From Paenibacillus fonticola DSM 21315 (GTDB taxonomy: Bacteria > Bacillota > Bacilli > Paenibacillales > Paenibacillaceae), in assembly GCF_000381905.1 (NCBI RefSeq), contig NZ_KB907272.1:1-64000 (forward strand): 64,000 bases of DNA, written 5' to 3'. Made by a program: the position numbers and the translations under genes. Below are positions 7,198 to 15,697 of this stretch, in pieces. The notes under the pieces were generated by a model, which was not told the DNA's origin, ran no database searches, and saw only the letters and a program-made list of their open reading frames with translations. How positions within the stretch are numbered: the stretch's first letter is position 1; every line of letters begins with the position of its first letter.

Positions 7198-9267
7198 ATG
7201 GTACAAAATTTATGGGACTCATCTAAAGCATCCAAATTTCAAGGAGGTCTTGATCAACTGGTCTACCGCTCTAACCTGATCGGCTCGGATCGCCGCGTGT
7301 GCAACTGGGGCGGGGGCAACACCTCTAGTAAAACAGTCATTCAAGATTTTAGAGGCCGCGATGTTGAAGTCATGTATGTAAAAGGAAGCGGATCTGATCT
7401 CGCGACGATGAAGCAGGGCAATTTCACCGGGCTGCGGATGGAAGATATTCAGCCGTTGTTTGAGCGCGATGAAATGTCTGACGAGGATATGGTCGCTTAT
7501 TTAGCGAATTGCATGATCGATGCGAAGCATCCGCGCGCATCCATCGAGACGCTGCTGCATGCTTTCCTGCCATTCAATCATGTGGATCACACGCATCCCG
7601 ACGCGATCATCAGTCTGTGCTGTGCTGATAACGGCCAGGAAATTGCAAAGGAAATATTCGGGGACCGCTTCGTCTGGGTACCGTATATCCGGCCTGGATT
7701 TACATTATCCAAAATGATTGCCGAGGGCGTACTGAATAATCCAAAAGCAGAGCTGGTGCTTATGGAGAAGCACGGGCTGGTCACCTGGGGAGATACGTCC
7801 GATGCGTGCTACGCCAAGACGATCGAAATCATCAACGAAGCCGAACGCTATATCGAGGCTCGAGTTAATGAGGCAGCCTTGTTCGGCGGCATGATCCATC
7901 AGCCGCTCCCAAGCAAAGAACGGGAAAGCATCGTCGGTAAATTAATGCCTTCGATTCGCGGCGCGGTAAGTGATGGAAAGAAAATGATTCTTACCTATGA
8001 CGATGGAGACGATGTGCTGGCCTTTGCCGGCGGCAAGGATTCCGCAGAACTGTCGCAAATCGGCGCGGCCTGCCCGGATCACCTCGTACATACGAAGGTC
8101 GTTCCGCTCTTCATCGATTGGACGCCGGATGTAAACGACATTGAGGGGCTGCGGGAAAAACTGATCGATGGCATTGCCAATTACAAAGAGCAGTACAAGG
8201 CTTACTTCGAGCGGAATAAAAACGAAGGCGACGTTATGTTTGAAGCGGCTCCGCGCGTCATTTTGATTCCGGGCATCGGCATGATCAATACCGGTAAGAG
8301 CTGGAGCAACTCCAAAGTAAGCGCAGCCTTGTATCACCGGGCGATTGCGGTTATGCGCGGGGCTACGGCGCTCGGTCAATTCGTCTCCCTTAGCGAGAAC
8401 GAATCGTATAACGTCGAATACTGGCCGCTGGAGCTGTATAAGCTGTCTTTGGCTCCTGCTGAAGCAGAGTTTTCCCGCAAGGTCGCTTTCATTACGGGCG
8501 GTGCAGGCGGCATCGGCAGCGCAACAGCACGCCGGCTCGTAACTGAAGGAGCGCATGTGGTGCTGGCGGATTTGAATGTGGAAGGCGCACAGCAGGTTGC
8601 CGATGAATTGAACGCCAAATACGGTGAGGGGATCGCTTTAGCCGTGAAAATGGACGTGACCAACGAGGAAATGGTGCGCGAGGCTTATGAACAGGCGGCC
8701 CTGCATTATGGCGGTGTCGACATTATCGTTAACAATGCGGGTCTGGCTACTTCAAGCCCTTTTGACGAAACCTCGCTCCAGGAATGGAATTTGAACATCA
8801 ATGTGCTGGGCACCGGTTATTTCCTCGTGGCGAGGGAAGCGTTCAAGCTGATGAAGGAGCAGGCGTTCGGCGGCAGCATGGTGTTTGTCGGCTCGAAGAA
8901 CTCCATTTACGCAGGTAAAAATGCGGCCGCCTACAGCTCGGTAAAAGCGCTGGAAGCGCATTTGGCCCGCTGCATTGCCGCGGAAGGCGGGGAATTCGGC
9001 ATTCGCGTGAACACGATTTTGCCAGATGCGATTTTGCAGGGCTCGGCGATTTGGAACTCGAACTGGCGTAATGAACGCGCTGCAGCTTACGGCATCGAGC
9101 CGGATCAGCTTGAGGAGCATTACCGGAAGCGCACGACGTTGCTCGTCAACATTTATCCGCATGACGTGGCCGAAGGCATCGCTTTCTTCGCTTCCTCCAA
9201 AGCAGAGAAAACGACCGGCTGCATGCTAACTATTGACGGCGGTGTTCCAGCTGCTTTTACACGCTAA
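7198..9267 (+). CDS. rhaEW: Bifunctional rhamnulose-1-phosphate aldolase / L-lactaldehyde dehydrogenase
   Basis: This fused enzyme splits L-rhamnulose-1-phosphate into DHAP and L-lactaldehyde, then oxidises the lactaldehyde to L-lactate with NAD. Residues 1 to about 400 are a class II aldolase domain with the metal-ligand stretch NHVDHTHPD near residue 127 and MEKHGLVTWG near 189. Residues about 425-689 are a short-chain dehydrogenase domain with the nucleotide motif TGGAGGIGSATA, the NNAG motif and the catalytic Ser and YSSVK. The length of 689 matches Bacillus RhaEW (YuxG). The ATG is preceded by CGGAGG. The product L-lactate fits the lutABC genes downstream. Confidence 0.96.
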   Translation: MVQNLWDSSKASKFQGGLDQLVYRSNLIGSDRRVCNWGGGNTSSKTVIQDFRGRDVEVMYVKGSGSDLATMKQGNFTGLRMEDIQPLFERDEMSDEDMVAYLANCMIDAKHPRASIETLLHAFLPFNHVDHTHPDAIISLCCADNGQEIAKEIFGDRFVWVPYIRPGFTLSKMIAEGVLNNPKAELVLMEKHGLVTWGDTSDACYAKTIEIINEAERYIEARVNEAALFGGMIHQPLPSKERESIVGKLMPSIRGAVSDGKKMILTYDDGDDVLAFAGGKDSAELSQIGAACPDHLVHTKVVPLFIDWTPDVNDIEGLREKLIDGIANYKEQYKAYFERNKNEGDVMFEAAPRVILIPGIGMINTGKSWSNSKVSAALYHRAIAVMRGATALGQFVSLSENESYNVEYWPLELYKLSLAPAEAEFSRKVAFITGGAGGIGSATARRLVTEGAHVVLADLNVEGAQQVADELNAKYGEGIALAVKMDVTNEEMVREAYEQAALHYGGVDIIVNNAGLATSSPFDETSLQEWNLNINVLGTGYFLVAREAFKLMKEQAFGGSMVFVGSKNSIYAGKNAAAYSSVKALEAHLARCIAAEGGEFGIRVNTILPDAILQGSAIWNSNWRNERAAAYGIEPDQLEEHYRKRTTLLVNIYPHDVAEGIAFFASSKAEKTTGCMLTIDGGVPAAFTR

Positions 9268-9273
9268 CACGCG

Positions 9274-9331
9274 AATTGAACTTATGATAATTGAACTTAT
9301 GGTAATTGAATTTATGGTAATTGAATTTATA
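9274..9331. repeat. Four-copy 15-bp repeat between rhaEW and rhaI
   Basis: The unit AATTGAACTTATGGT is repeated about four times with one or two substitutions (AATTGAATTTATGGT and similar). It fills the short gap between the two genes and contains no terminator. It resembles the other short-period repeats seen after stop codons in this window. Confidence 0.75.
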
Positions 9332-9373
9332 TAGCAGGGAATAACCTATTCAACTATAAGGGAGGGCTTGTCT

Positions 9374-10594
9374 ATGACGGATAAAGCGTATATGTTGTTT
9401 GAAGAGCAGCAAAAGTCGAGAGGCATCGATTTGGAGAACGTGAAGCAGAAGCTGAAGCAGCTAAAAATCGAAACGCCTTCATGGGGCTACGGTGATTCTG
9501 GGACACGATTCAAAGTGTTCCAGAAGACGGGCGTCCCGCGCAACCCGTTCGAGAAATTAGAGGATGCCGCCGTCGTCAACCGTTTGACCGGACTGTGTCC
9601 TTCGGTAGCGATTCACATCCCATGGGATCACGTCGATGATTACGGAAAGCTGAGAAGCCACGCAGAGAGCCTGGGGCTGACCATTGGCGCGGTCAACCCG
9701 AATCTGTTCCAGGATGAGGATTACATGCTGGGCAGCGTGACGAACAGCGATCCGGCCATACGCCGGAAAGCGATCAGCCATTTGCTGGAATGTGTCGATA
9801 TCGCCAAGGAAACAGGCTCCCGCGATTTGAGCCTCTGGTTTGCGGACGGCACAAACTACCCCGGGCAGGGAGATCTCCGCAAGCGCAAGCGGTGGATGCT
9901 TGAAGCGTTGTCCGAAATGTACCGGGCGCTGACGCCGGATATGCGCATGCTGATTGAATACAAAGCGTTTGAGCCCGCTTTTTATCATACAGATATTGCC
10001 GATTGGGGCATGGCCTACAACTACGCGCAAAAGCTGGGCCCTCAGGCCGACGTGCTGGTCGATACAGGACATCATTTGCCAGGCGCTAACATCGAGCATA
10101 TCGTCGCTTATTTGATAGATGAAGGGCGGCTTGGCGGCTTCCATTTTAACAGTTATAAATATGCGGACGATGATTTGATCGTCGGTTCAATGAATCCTTA
10201 TGAATTATTTCTTATTTTCTATCAAATTGTTCTGGCAGCTGATGATGCAGACGAAGAAATTCGCGGCAGCGTGGATAAGATCGCCTTTATGATTGACCAG
10301 TCGCACAACATTGAACAGAAAATTCCGGCGATGATCCGTTCTGTGTTAAATGTGCAGACCCAATACGCCAAAGCGCTGTTGATCAATCACGCAGAAGTGG
10401 CGGAAGCGGCTGATCGCGGCGATGTGCTGGGGGCGGAGGATGCGGTTCGCCGCGCTTTTGAATTCGATGTTGCGCCGTTGCTGCATGCGGTCCGCGAAGA
10501 GCAGGGGCTGCCGCAGGATCCAATGAAGGCATATCTCGCCTCCGGATATGGAACCGAGATTTTGTCCCGGGGTAAAGGCGGTGCCAGCTGGTAA
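9374..10594 (+). CDS. rhaI: L-rhamnose isomerase, RhaI type
   Basis: It converts L-rhamnose to L-rhamnulose, the first step of the pathway. The 406-residue protein is a xylose isomerase-like TIM barrel. Likely metal and substrate residues lie in SLWFADGTNYPGQGD (near 153), IEYKAFEPAFYHTD (near 195), VLVDTGHHLPGANIEH (near 225) and GGFHFNSYKYADDDL (near 250). This is the type found in rhizobia, Pseudomonas stutzeri and Streptomyces rather than the E. coli RhaA type. ATG 9374 follows GGAGGG by about 8 bases; a TTG at 9368 is too close to it. It is cotranscribed with rhaEW by position. Confidence 0.93.
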   Translation: MTDKAYMLFEEQQKSRGIDLENVKQKLKQLKIETPSWGYGDSGTRFKVFQKTGVPRNPFEKLEDAAVVNRLTGLCPSVAIHIPWDHVDDYGKLRSHAESLGLTIGAVNPNLFQDEDYMLGSVTNSDPAIRRKAISHLLECVDIAKETGSRDLSLWFADGTNYPGQGDLRKRKRWMLEALSEMYRALTPDMRMLIEYKAFEPAFYHTDIADWGMAYNYAQKLGPQADVLVDTGHHLPGANIEHIVAYLIDEGRLGGFHFNSYKYADDDLIVGSMNPYELFLIFYQIVLAADDADEEIRGSVDKIAFMIDQSHNIEQKIPAMIRSVLNVQTQYAKALLINHAEVAEAADRGDVLGAEDAVRRAFEFDVAPLLHAVREEQGLPQDPMKAYLASGYGTEILSRGKGGASW

Positions 10595-10657
10595 CTGGCA
10601 GGTCTAGTGCAGGATAGGGAATAAGTAGCACAATGAGAAGATGGAGTGAAGTGTGAG

Positions 10658-11422
10658 ATGCTGGTAGCTGAACGTTATGAAAAAATAGTGCAAATGATCG
10701 ATGAAAAAGGCAGTATGCGTGTATCCGAGCTGAGTGAATTGTGCCGTGTAACCGAGGAGACGATCCGCCGGGATCTGGATCGCCTGGAGGAGGCAGGCCG
10801 TTTGCGCCGCTCGCACGGCGGTGCGGTCAGCGTGAAGCAAAAGGGAGATGTGCCGGAAATTCCTTATGCGGAGCGCGAGGTTATGCATGCCGAAGAGAAA
10901 CAGCGCATCGCGGAAGAAGCCGTAAGGCTTATCCAGCCGAAAGAACGCATTCTGCTCGATGCCAGCACCACGGCATGGTACATGGCGTCCAAGCTGCCTG
11001 ATATCCCGCTTACCGTGCTCACGAACTCAATCCGTGTTGCTACCGAGCTTTGCAATAAAAAGAAAATTGAAGTGATCTCAACGGGCGGACTGCTGGCAAA
11101 TCGCTCTTTGTCTTTTGTCGGCCCGCTCGCTGAACGGTCGCTCGAAGCATACTATGTCGATAAAATGTTCCTGTCCTGCAAAGGCGTTCATCTCGATCGG
11201 GGAGTTAGCGAATCCAATGAGCTGCAGGCCCGCGTCAAGCAGAAGATGGTCACGATTGCCGATCAGGTCATCCTGCTGGCAGATGCCAGCAAATTTGGGC
11301 AGCAGGGCTTTACCCATGTGATGAGTCTGGAACAGGTCGATACGATCATTACCGATCAGAGAATTACAGAAGAGACAAGGGTGGCCTTAGCGGATAAATC
11401 GATTTCCGTAACGGTTGTTTAA
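10658..11422 (+). CDS. DeoR-family transcriptional regulator of the rhamnose genes
   Basis: The N-terminal helix-turn-helix is MRVSELSELCRVTEETIRRD followed by LDRLEEAGRLRRSHGG, the DeoR signature. The rest is a DeoRC sugar-phosphate sensor domain (LDASTTAWYMA, TNSIRVATEL, ISTGGLLANRS, LLADASKFGQ). Such regulators usually repress a sugar operon until a phosphorylated intermediate binds. The position after rhaI suggests it senses rhamnulose-1-phosphate, as RhaR does in Bacillus. ATG 10658 follows GGAG by 11 bases; a GTG at 10646 overlaps that site and is less likely. Confidence 0.88.
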   Translation: MLVAERYEKIVQMIDEKGSMRVSELSELCRVTEETIRRDLDRLEEAGRLRRSHGGAVSVKQKGDVPEIPYAEREVMHAEEKQRIAEEAVRLIQPKERILLDASTTAWYMASKLPDIPLTVLTNSIRVATELCNKKKIEVISTGGLLANRSLSFVGPLAERSLEAYYVDKMFLSCKGVHLDRGVSESNELQARVKQKMVTIADQVILLADASKFGQQGFTHVMSLEQVDTIITDQRITEETRVALADKSISVTVV

Positions 11423-11491
11423 GCTGTAGTAGTTTAAGCCGTAGTATAGGCCCGCTCGATATTCAGATGGCTCCAGGAAGAGAGGTTTGCC

Positions 11492-12220
11492 ATGAAAGTA
11501 TCCATATTTATTACTTGCGTAAGCGATGTAATGTACCCGCAGGTTGGAGAGGCGATTGTCCGCATCCTGAACCAATATGGGGTTGAGGTCGATTTTCCTA
11601 AAACGCAAACCTGCTGCGGGCAGCCTTCCTATAACAGCGGTTATTGGGAGGAGACACGGACTGCTGCCCGGACATTGCTCCGCTCATTTGACGACAGTGA
11701 TTTTGTAGTATCTCCGTCCGGGTCTTGTACTTATATGATTCATCATTATAGCGAGTTGTTTAAGGAGGAGCCGGAGTGGCTGGAGAAGGCGCAGCGGTTG
11801 GAACAGAAAACGTATGAATTTACGCAATTTCTCGTTCAGGTACTAGGGGTTACCGACGTTGGGGCCAATTTTCCCTGTAAGGTGACCTACCATCCTTCCT
11901 GTCATGGCAGCAGGCTGCTCGGCATAAAGGATGAACCGTTGGAGCTGCTTCGCAACGTAAAGGGGTTACAGTTTGTTCCGCTGCCTTTTGCCGAGGACTG
12001 CTGCGGGTTTGGCGGTACTTTTGCCATTAAGATGTCAGATATATCCGGTGCGATGGTGGCCGAGAAAGCGGACCATGTTATAGAAAGTGAAGCCGAGGTG
12101 CTCGTAGGCCTGGATTTGGCGTGTCTCATGAATATAGCCGGTCATTTGCGGTATCGCAATGAACCTGTCAAGGTGATGCATTTAGCAGAGCTGCTCTATG
12201 AAGGGATGAATTTGAGATGA
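11492..12220 (+). CDS. lutA: Lactate utilization protein A, Fe-S oxidoreductase
   Basis: LutA is one of three proteins that oxidise L-lactate to pyruvate in Bacillus. Two cysteine-rich CCG domains are visible: CCGQPSYNSG near residue 36, and HPSCHGSR near 133 paired with DCCGFGGTFAIK near 169. The length of 242 residues is typical. The start ATG follows AGAGAGG. The stop overlaps the lutB start in ATGA, so the two are translationally coupled. The gap of 69 bases from the DeoR gene has no terminator, so readthrough from the rhamnose genes is possible. Confidence 0.94.
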   Translation: MKVSIFITCVSDVMYPQVGEAIVRILNQYGVEVDFPKTQTCCGQPSYNSGYWEETRTAARTLLRSFDDSDFVVSPSGSCTYMIHHYSELFKEEPEWLEKAQRLEQKTYEFTQFLVQVLGVTDVGANFPCKVTYHPSCHGSRLLGIKDEPLELLRNVKGLQFVPLPFAEDCCGFGGTFAIKMSDISGAMVAEKADHVIESEAEVLVGLDLACLMNIAGHLRYRNEPVKVMHLAELLYEGMNLR

Positions 12221-13731
12221 GTATGACTAGTCCGATGGCGACCGATGTGAAGACCAGAGCTGAACTGGCTTTGAATGATGAGTTTCTGCGCAAAGCGGTC
12301 CGTTTTACGACCGAACGGCTCCGTAACGGGAAACGCAGCGCTTCCGAGGAGCTGCCTCATTGGGAAGCCTGGCGGGATCGCGCCCGCGAAATCAGATTGC
12401 ATACGATTGCTCACCTCGATTATTACTTGAATTTGTTTGTTGAGAATGCCCGGGCAAACGGAGTGCATATTCATTTTGCCGACAATAGCGCCGAGGCTGT
12501 CGATATTTCACTGAAAATTGCCGCGCGCAAGCAAGCGAAGTCGGCTGTAAAATCCAAATCGATGGTGACTGAAGAGCTGCATCTAAATGAGGCATTCGCC
12601 CAGGCCGGCATTGAAGCGGTTGAGACGGATCTGGGAGAATACATTATTCAACTGGCGGGGGAAGGCCCATCCCATATCGTCATTCCGGCGATTCATAAAA
12701 ATCGTTACCAGATCGCCGAGCTGTTATCCAAAGAAGCGGGCGAGCCGCTCGCTCCCGATACTACTGTGCTTGCCGGATTTGTACGAAAAAAACTGCGCGA
12801 AAAGTTCCTCGAAGCAGACATCGGCATTACCGGGTGCAATTTTGCGATCGCCGAAACAGGTTCGATGGTGCTGTTCGAAAATGAAGGGAATGCGCGGATG
12901 GTCTCGACAGTGCCGAAAACGCAAATTACCTTCATGGGCATGGAGCGGATCATTCCTTCCTGGGAGGACCTGGAGGTTATGGCCACATTGCTTCCGAGAT
13001 CGGCGACTGGACAGAAGCTGACGATGTATATGTCAGGCATTACGGGACCGCGCCGGGAGCAGGATATGGATGGGCCGGATGAAATGCATATTATTATCGT
13101 CGACAACGGGCGCTCCCTGCAGCTTGGAGACCCCGAGTTCCAGGAGCTGCTCAACTGCATTCGCTGCGGCGCTTGCTTGAACGCCTGTCCCGTTTACCGT
13201 CACATTGGCGGCCATGCCTATGGCGGAACGTATAGCGGCCCGATCGGCGCCGTGCTCACCCCCGCGCTCAATGGCAATGTGGAGGAATGGAATGATATAG
13301 CCAGCGCATCCAGCCTGTGCGGGGCCTGCTATGAAGCCTGTCCCGTGAAAATTCCGCTGCATGATATGCTCGTTTTCCTGCGCAGGCGCAAGGTGGAGCA
13401 AGGCCGTGGGGATAAGCTGGAAGCGGCAGGGATGAAAGGATTTGCCGCGATTATGGCCAATTCCAAACGATTTTCCGCGGCGATCCGGGCTGCACAGGTT
13501 GGGCAAAAGGTCGTCGTCCGCAACGGGGAAATTACGACAAAGCTCGGCCCGCTGAAGGGCTGGAACAGCTACCGCACGCTGCCAGCGATTGCCAAGCGAA
13601 CGTTCCGCCAACGCTGGGAGGCTGGCGAAATTGCCGCTCAAAGCGCAGTGAAGGAAATGGATCCAGGTATCCGCGAGCGTATGGAAGGCATCATGCAACA
13701 AAGGAAGAAGAGGGGAGGAGATTCAAGTTGA
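12217..13731 (+). CDS. lutB: Lactate utilization protein B, iron-sulfur protein
   Basis: This is the 4Fe-4S electron-transfer subunit of the LutABC system. An N-terminal LUD domain (ITGCNFAIAETGSMVLFENEG near residue 205) is followed by two ferredoxin clusters, CIRCGACLNACPVYRH near 312 and CGACYEACPVKIPLHDML near 368. The C-terminal DUF3390-type segment is present. The length of 504 residues is slightly above the usual 470-480. It starts in the ATGA overlap with lutA and ends in a TTGA overlap with lutC. Confidence 0.94.
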   Translation: MSMTSPMATDVKTRAELALNDEFLRKAVRFTTERLRNGKRSASEELPHWEAWRDRAREIRLHTIAHLDYYLNLFVENARANGVHIHFADNSAEAVDISLKIAARKQAKSAVKSKSMVTEELHLNEAFAQAGIEAVETDLGEYIIQLAGEGPSHIVIPAIHKNRYQIAELLSKEAGEPLAPDTTVLAGFVRKKLREKFLEADIGITGCNFAIAETGSMVLFENEGNARMVSTVPKTQITFMGMERIIPSWEDLEVMATLLPRSATGQKLTMYMSGITGPRREQDMDGPDEMHIIIVDNGRSLQLGDPEFQELLNCIRCGACLNACPVYRHIGGHAYGGTYSGPIGAVLTPALNGNVEEWNDIASASSLCGACYEACPVKIPLHDMLVFLRRRKVEQGRGDKLEAAGMKGFAAIMANSKRFSAAIRAAQVGQKVVVRNGEITTKLGPLKGWNSYRTLPAIAKRTFRQRWEAGEIAAQSAVKEMDPGIRERMEGIMQQRKKRGGDSS

Positions 13732-14606
13732 ACGATTCCCATCGGCAGGACGAGTGGCTCAGTACGATGGAAGCACAATCACGTGCCAGGCAGGAGCAGT
13801 TCATGAATCGAATCGCCGCCAGACTGAACCGTTCGCGGCTTACAGAGCCGCCAGCACAGCCGTTCCGGGGCGCGCCGGAATTTTGGAATTCCTTCGAATG
13901 GGACGAGGAGGAGCGCATTAAGCAATTTACGCAAAACTTCATCCAAGTTGGCGGCCATGTTACGCACAGCGCAACGATGGAGGAGGCAGCGGCTTTCATC
14001 ACGGCTAAAGCCCAGGAGCTTGAAGCCAAATACATCGTTAGGCAGGACGAGGAGGAGCTGACCGCATTCGACCTGGAATCCCGGCTTCCGGACGCGAATA
14101 TATCCGTTTGGAATACAACTGATCAATCAACAAGCACCGGGGCACCAGTTGACGCTTTGGATACTACGGAGCTGGATATTGCGGAGTCTCCACACGAGAA
14201 GGTTCAGGGTAATGAGTCACAGCATGCGGGGGCTCATTTGGATCCTCACCCAGAGACTCCATACTCGCAGCCCCAATATTGGAAGGCCCGGTCAGCTGAG
14301 GCGGATATCGGGATTGTTATGGCGGATCACGCTGTAGCTTATACCGGATCGGTTGCGGTGATGTCTTCCCCGCACAAGGGCCGCTCGGTCAGTCTGCTCC
14401 CTACCGTCCTTATTATCGTTATCCCGGTTTCCCGGCTAAAGACGCGGCTTGGAGAGGTTTTGCTGCAGTTCGATGAACTCGGCGCAGGTCAACTGCCAGC
14501 AGGCATTCATTTCATATCCGGTCCGAGCCGCTCATCAGATATTGAGAATGATCTGACGATTGGCGTCCATGGACCAGGTATAGTCTATGCCATTATTGTC
14601 GGCTGA
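13728..14606 (+). CDS. lutC: Lactate utilization protein C, LUD domain
   Basis: The third LutABC component. The C-terminal LUD domain is recognisable (ADIGIVMADHAVAYTGSVAV near 195, then LLPTVLIIVIPVSRL, and GPSRSSDIENDLTIGVHGPG near 262). At 292 residues it is about 50 longer than usual LutC. The extra part lies around residues 125-185 and is a hydrophilic linker rich in Ser, Thr, Asp, Glu and His. The start is TTG, overlapping the lutB stop, with GGAGGAG 9-10 bases upstream. It ends the cluster; a strong hairpin follows at 14703. Confidence 0.9.
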   Translation: MNDSHRQDEWLSTMEAQSRARQEQFMNRIAARLNRSRLTEPPAQPFRGAPEFWNSFEWDEEERIKQFTQNFIQVGGHVTHSATMEEAAAFITAKAQELEAKYIVRQDEEELTAFDLESRLPDANISVWNTTDQSTSTGAPVDALDTTELDIAESPHEKVQGNESQHAGAHLDPHPETPYSQPQYWKARSAEADIGIVMADHAVAYTGSVAVMSSPHKGRSVSLLPTVLIIVIPVSRLKTRLGEVLLQFDELGAGQLPAGIHFISGPSRSSDIENDLTIGVHGPGIVYAIIVG

Positions 14607-14702
14607 ACCAGCCGGCCGACTTGCCAGCTAAGCGAGAGGCATAACCGGCTGTTTGATGAAAATAGACTCGCTATATTCCAACTATATTGCCGCTGTATAT
14701 GG

Positions 14703-14742
14703 GGCTGCCAGAAAGTCAGTTTTTACTGGCTTTCTGGCAGCC
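14703..14742. terminator. Long hairpin after lutC
   Basis: GGCTGCCAGAAAGTCAGT pairs with ACTGGCTTTCTGGCAGCC through 18 positions with a single T-G wobble, around a loop of four T bases. It lies 96 bases after lutC. Weak T-rich sequence follows. It is related to the hairpin at 5225-5266, so it is both a likely terminator and one end module of the second composite repeat. Confidence 0.65.
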
Positions 14743-14769
14743 TCTTGATTTTCAGAGGGGGAAGTGGAA

Positions 14770-14917
14770 TTGCTGAGAGTGAGAGTGAATTGATGGGAAT
14801 GATGAGAATGATGATGATGAGATTGTTGGAATTGATGAGAATGATGATGATGAGATTGTTGGAATTGATGAGAATGAGAATGATGAGAATGATGAGATTG
14901 TTGGAATTGGTAGAATT
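14770..14917. repeat. GAATGATGA low-complexity tandem array
   Basis: Diverged copies of a unit of about 33 bases (TTGGAATTGATGAGAATGATG then ATGAGATTG) run together with shorter GAATGATGA repeats. An open frame through it would encode Met-Arg-Leu-rich junk. It lies between the hairpin at 14703 and the conserved module at 14918, the same relative place as the 38-bp array in the first composite repeat. Confidence 0.8.
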
Positions 14918-15121
14918 CGTGGACTGGTCACCGCTAATGGACAGGAGATCCGCTATTTGTTGAAATAGGCCCTCTTTCGCTATGCTTACGGACCCTGGTT
15001 CCGTTATTCGACCGAATGGACTGCAATAAACTAGCTTTTAGGAGCAATAGCGGAACGTAGGTCCGTTGGTTTTCAAGATCCTTCATTATTTTACAAATAG
15101 CGCTCCCCTGTGTCCGTAAAG
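14918..15121 (-). repeat. Dispersed intergenic repeat, copy 2 (about 200 bp, inverted)
   Basis: Read on the minus strand, this segment matches 4409-4610 from TTACGGACACAGG through AACGGAACCAGGGTCCG to TAGCGG and GACCAG. I estimate more than 75 percent identity by eye. Both copies are next to an ATATATG(G)CTG word on the outer side. No protein is encoded. Together with copy 1 it brackets the rhamnose-lactate cluster in opposite orientation. Confidence 0.85.
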
Positions 15122-15169
15122 CTACAGCCTTTATCTTCACTTCATATCCCGATTCAGCCATATATGCCG

Positions 15170-15517
15170 CTATAAGTCCGCCTCATAGACGAGGAGCCGC
15201 AGCGGTTCTGCTGCTGTATTCTCCAGGCCATGGCTCCAATTCCGCTTATTGAGGATCACGTCACCCGCCTTTACGTCCCGAATCTCCCCGTTAACGGTCA
15301 TTTGTCCGCTGCCTTCAAGGATGATGTAGAGTTCCTCATTTTCCCCATGCTGATGATAGCCTATGGAGGTACCAGGCGGCATGACCATATAATAAAGAAA
15401 TTTCAACGATGATTCGAAATCGCTTTCATGAAACAGCTTCACGCTTTGTACTTCACCTTGACCGCTATGGCTGCGCCCTGACTTAGACTCTGCCTCCAGA
15501 TAATTCCTTATAATCAT
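15170..15517 (-). CDS. Small cupin-domain protein
   Basis: A 115-residue single-domain cupin. The metal-binding motif 1 is GYHQHGENEELYIILEGSG near residue 55, with two His and one Glu. Motif 2 (VKAGDVILNKRNWSHGLEN near 80) supplies a further His. Such proteins bind a metal and a small ligand; the substrate cannot be read from the sequence. The ATG on the minus strand is preceded by GGGGGAG. It stands alone, divergent from the metallophosphoesterase gene. Confidence 0.85.
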   Translation of the reverse strand: MIIRNYLEAESKSGRSHSGQGEVQSVKLFHESDFESSLKFLYYMVMPPGTSIGYHQHGENEELYIILEGSGQMTVNGEIRDVKAGDVILNKRNWSHGLENTAAEPLRLLVYEADL

Positions 15518-15697
15518 TAATACTCCCCCTTTTGGCAGCCCCGATTAAATGTATCCAGCGATGCTGCAATCTGGCCCCATTATAAACGATTTCATCCGCA
15601 TCTCCTATGGGCTTCGTACTCTTTTGAACAAATTTCATCTATTATTCAACTCCCAGCTTATGCGCTATAATAGCGATAGGAGTGAAGGGAGAGTACG

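Noticed and set aside
5474..14606. Whole rhamnose-lactate cluster as a composite transposon
   Set aside because: The flanking repeats are inverted copies but encode no transposase and show no visible target duplication, so only a recombination role is suggested.
14745..14963. Open frame of 72 residues with Met-Arg-Leu repeats
   Set aside because: It reads through the GAATGATGA low-complexity array and has no ribosome site.
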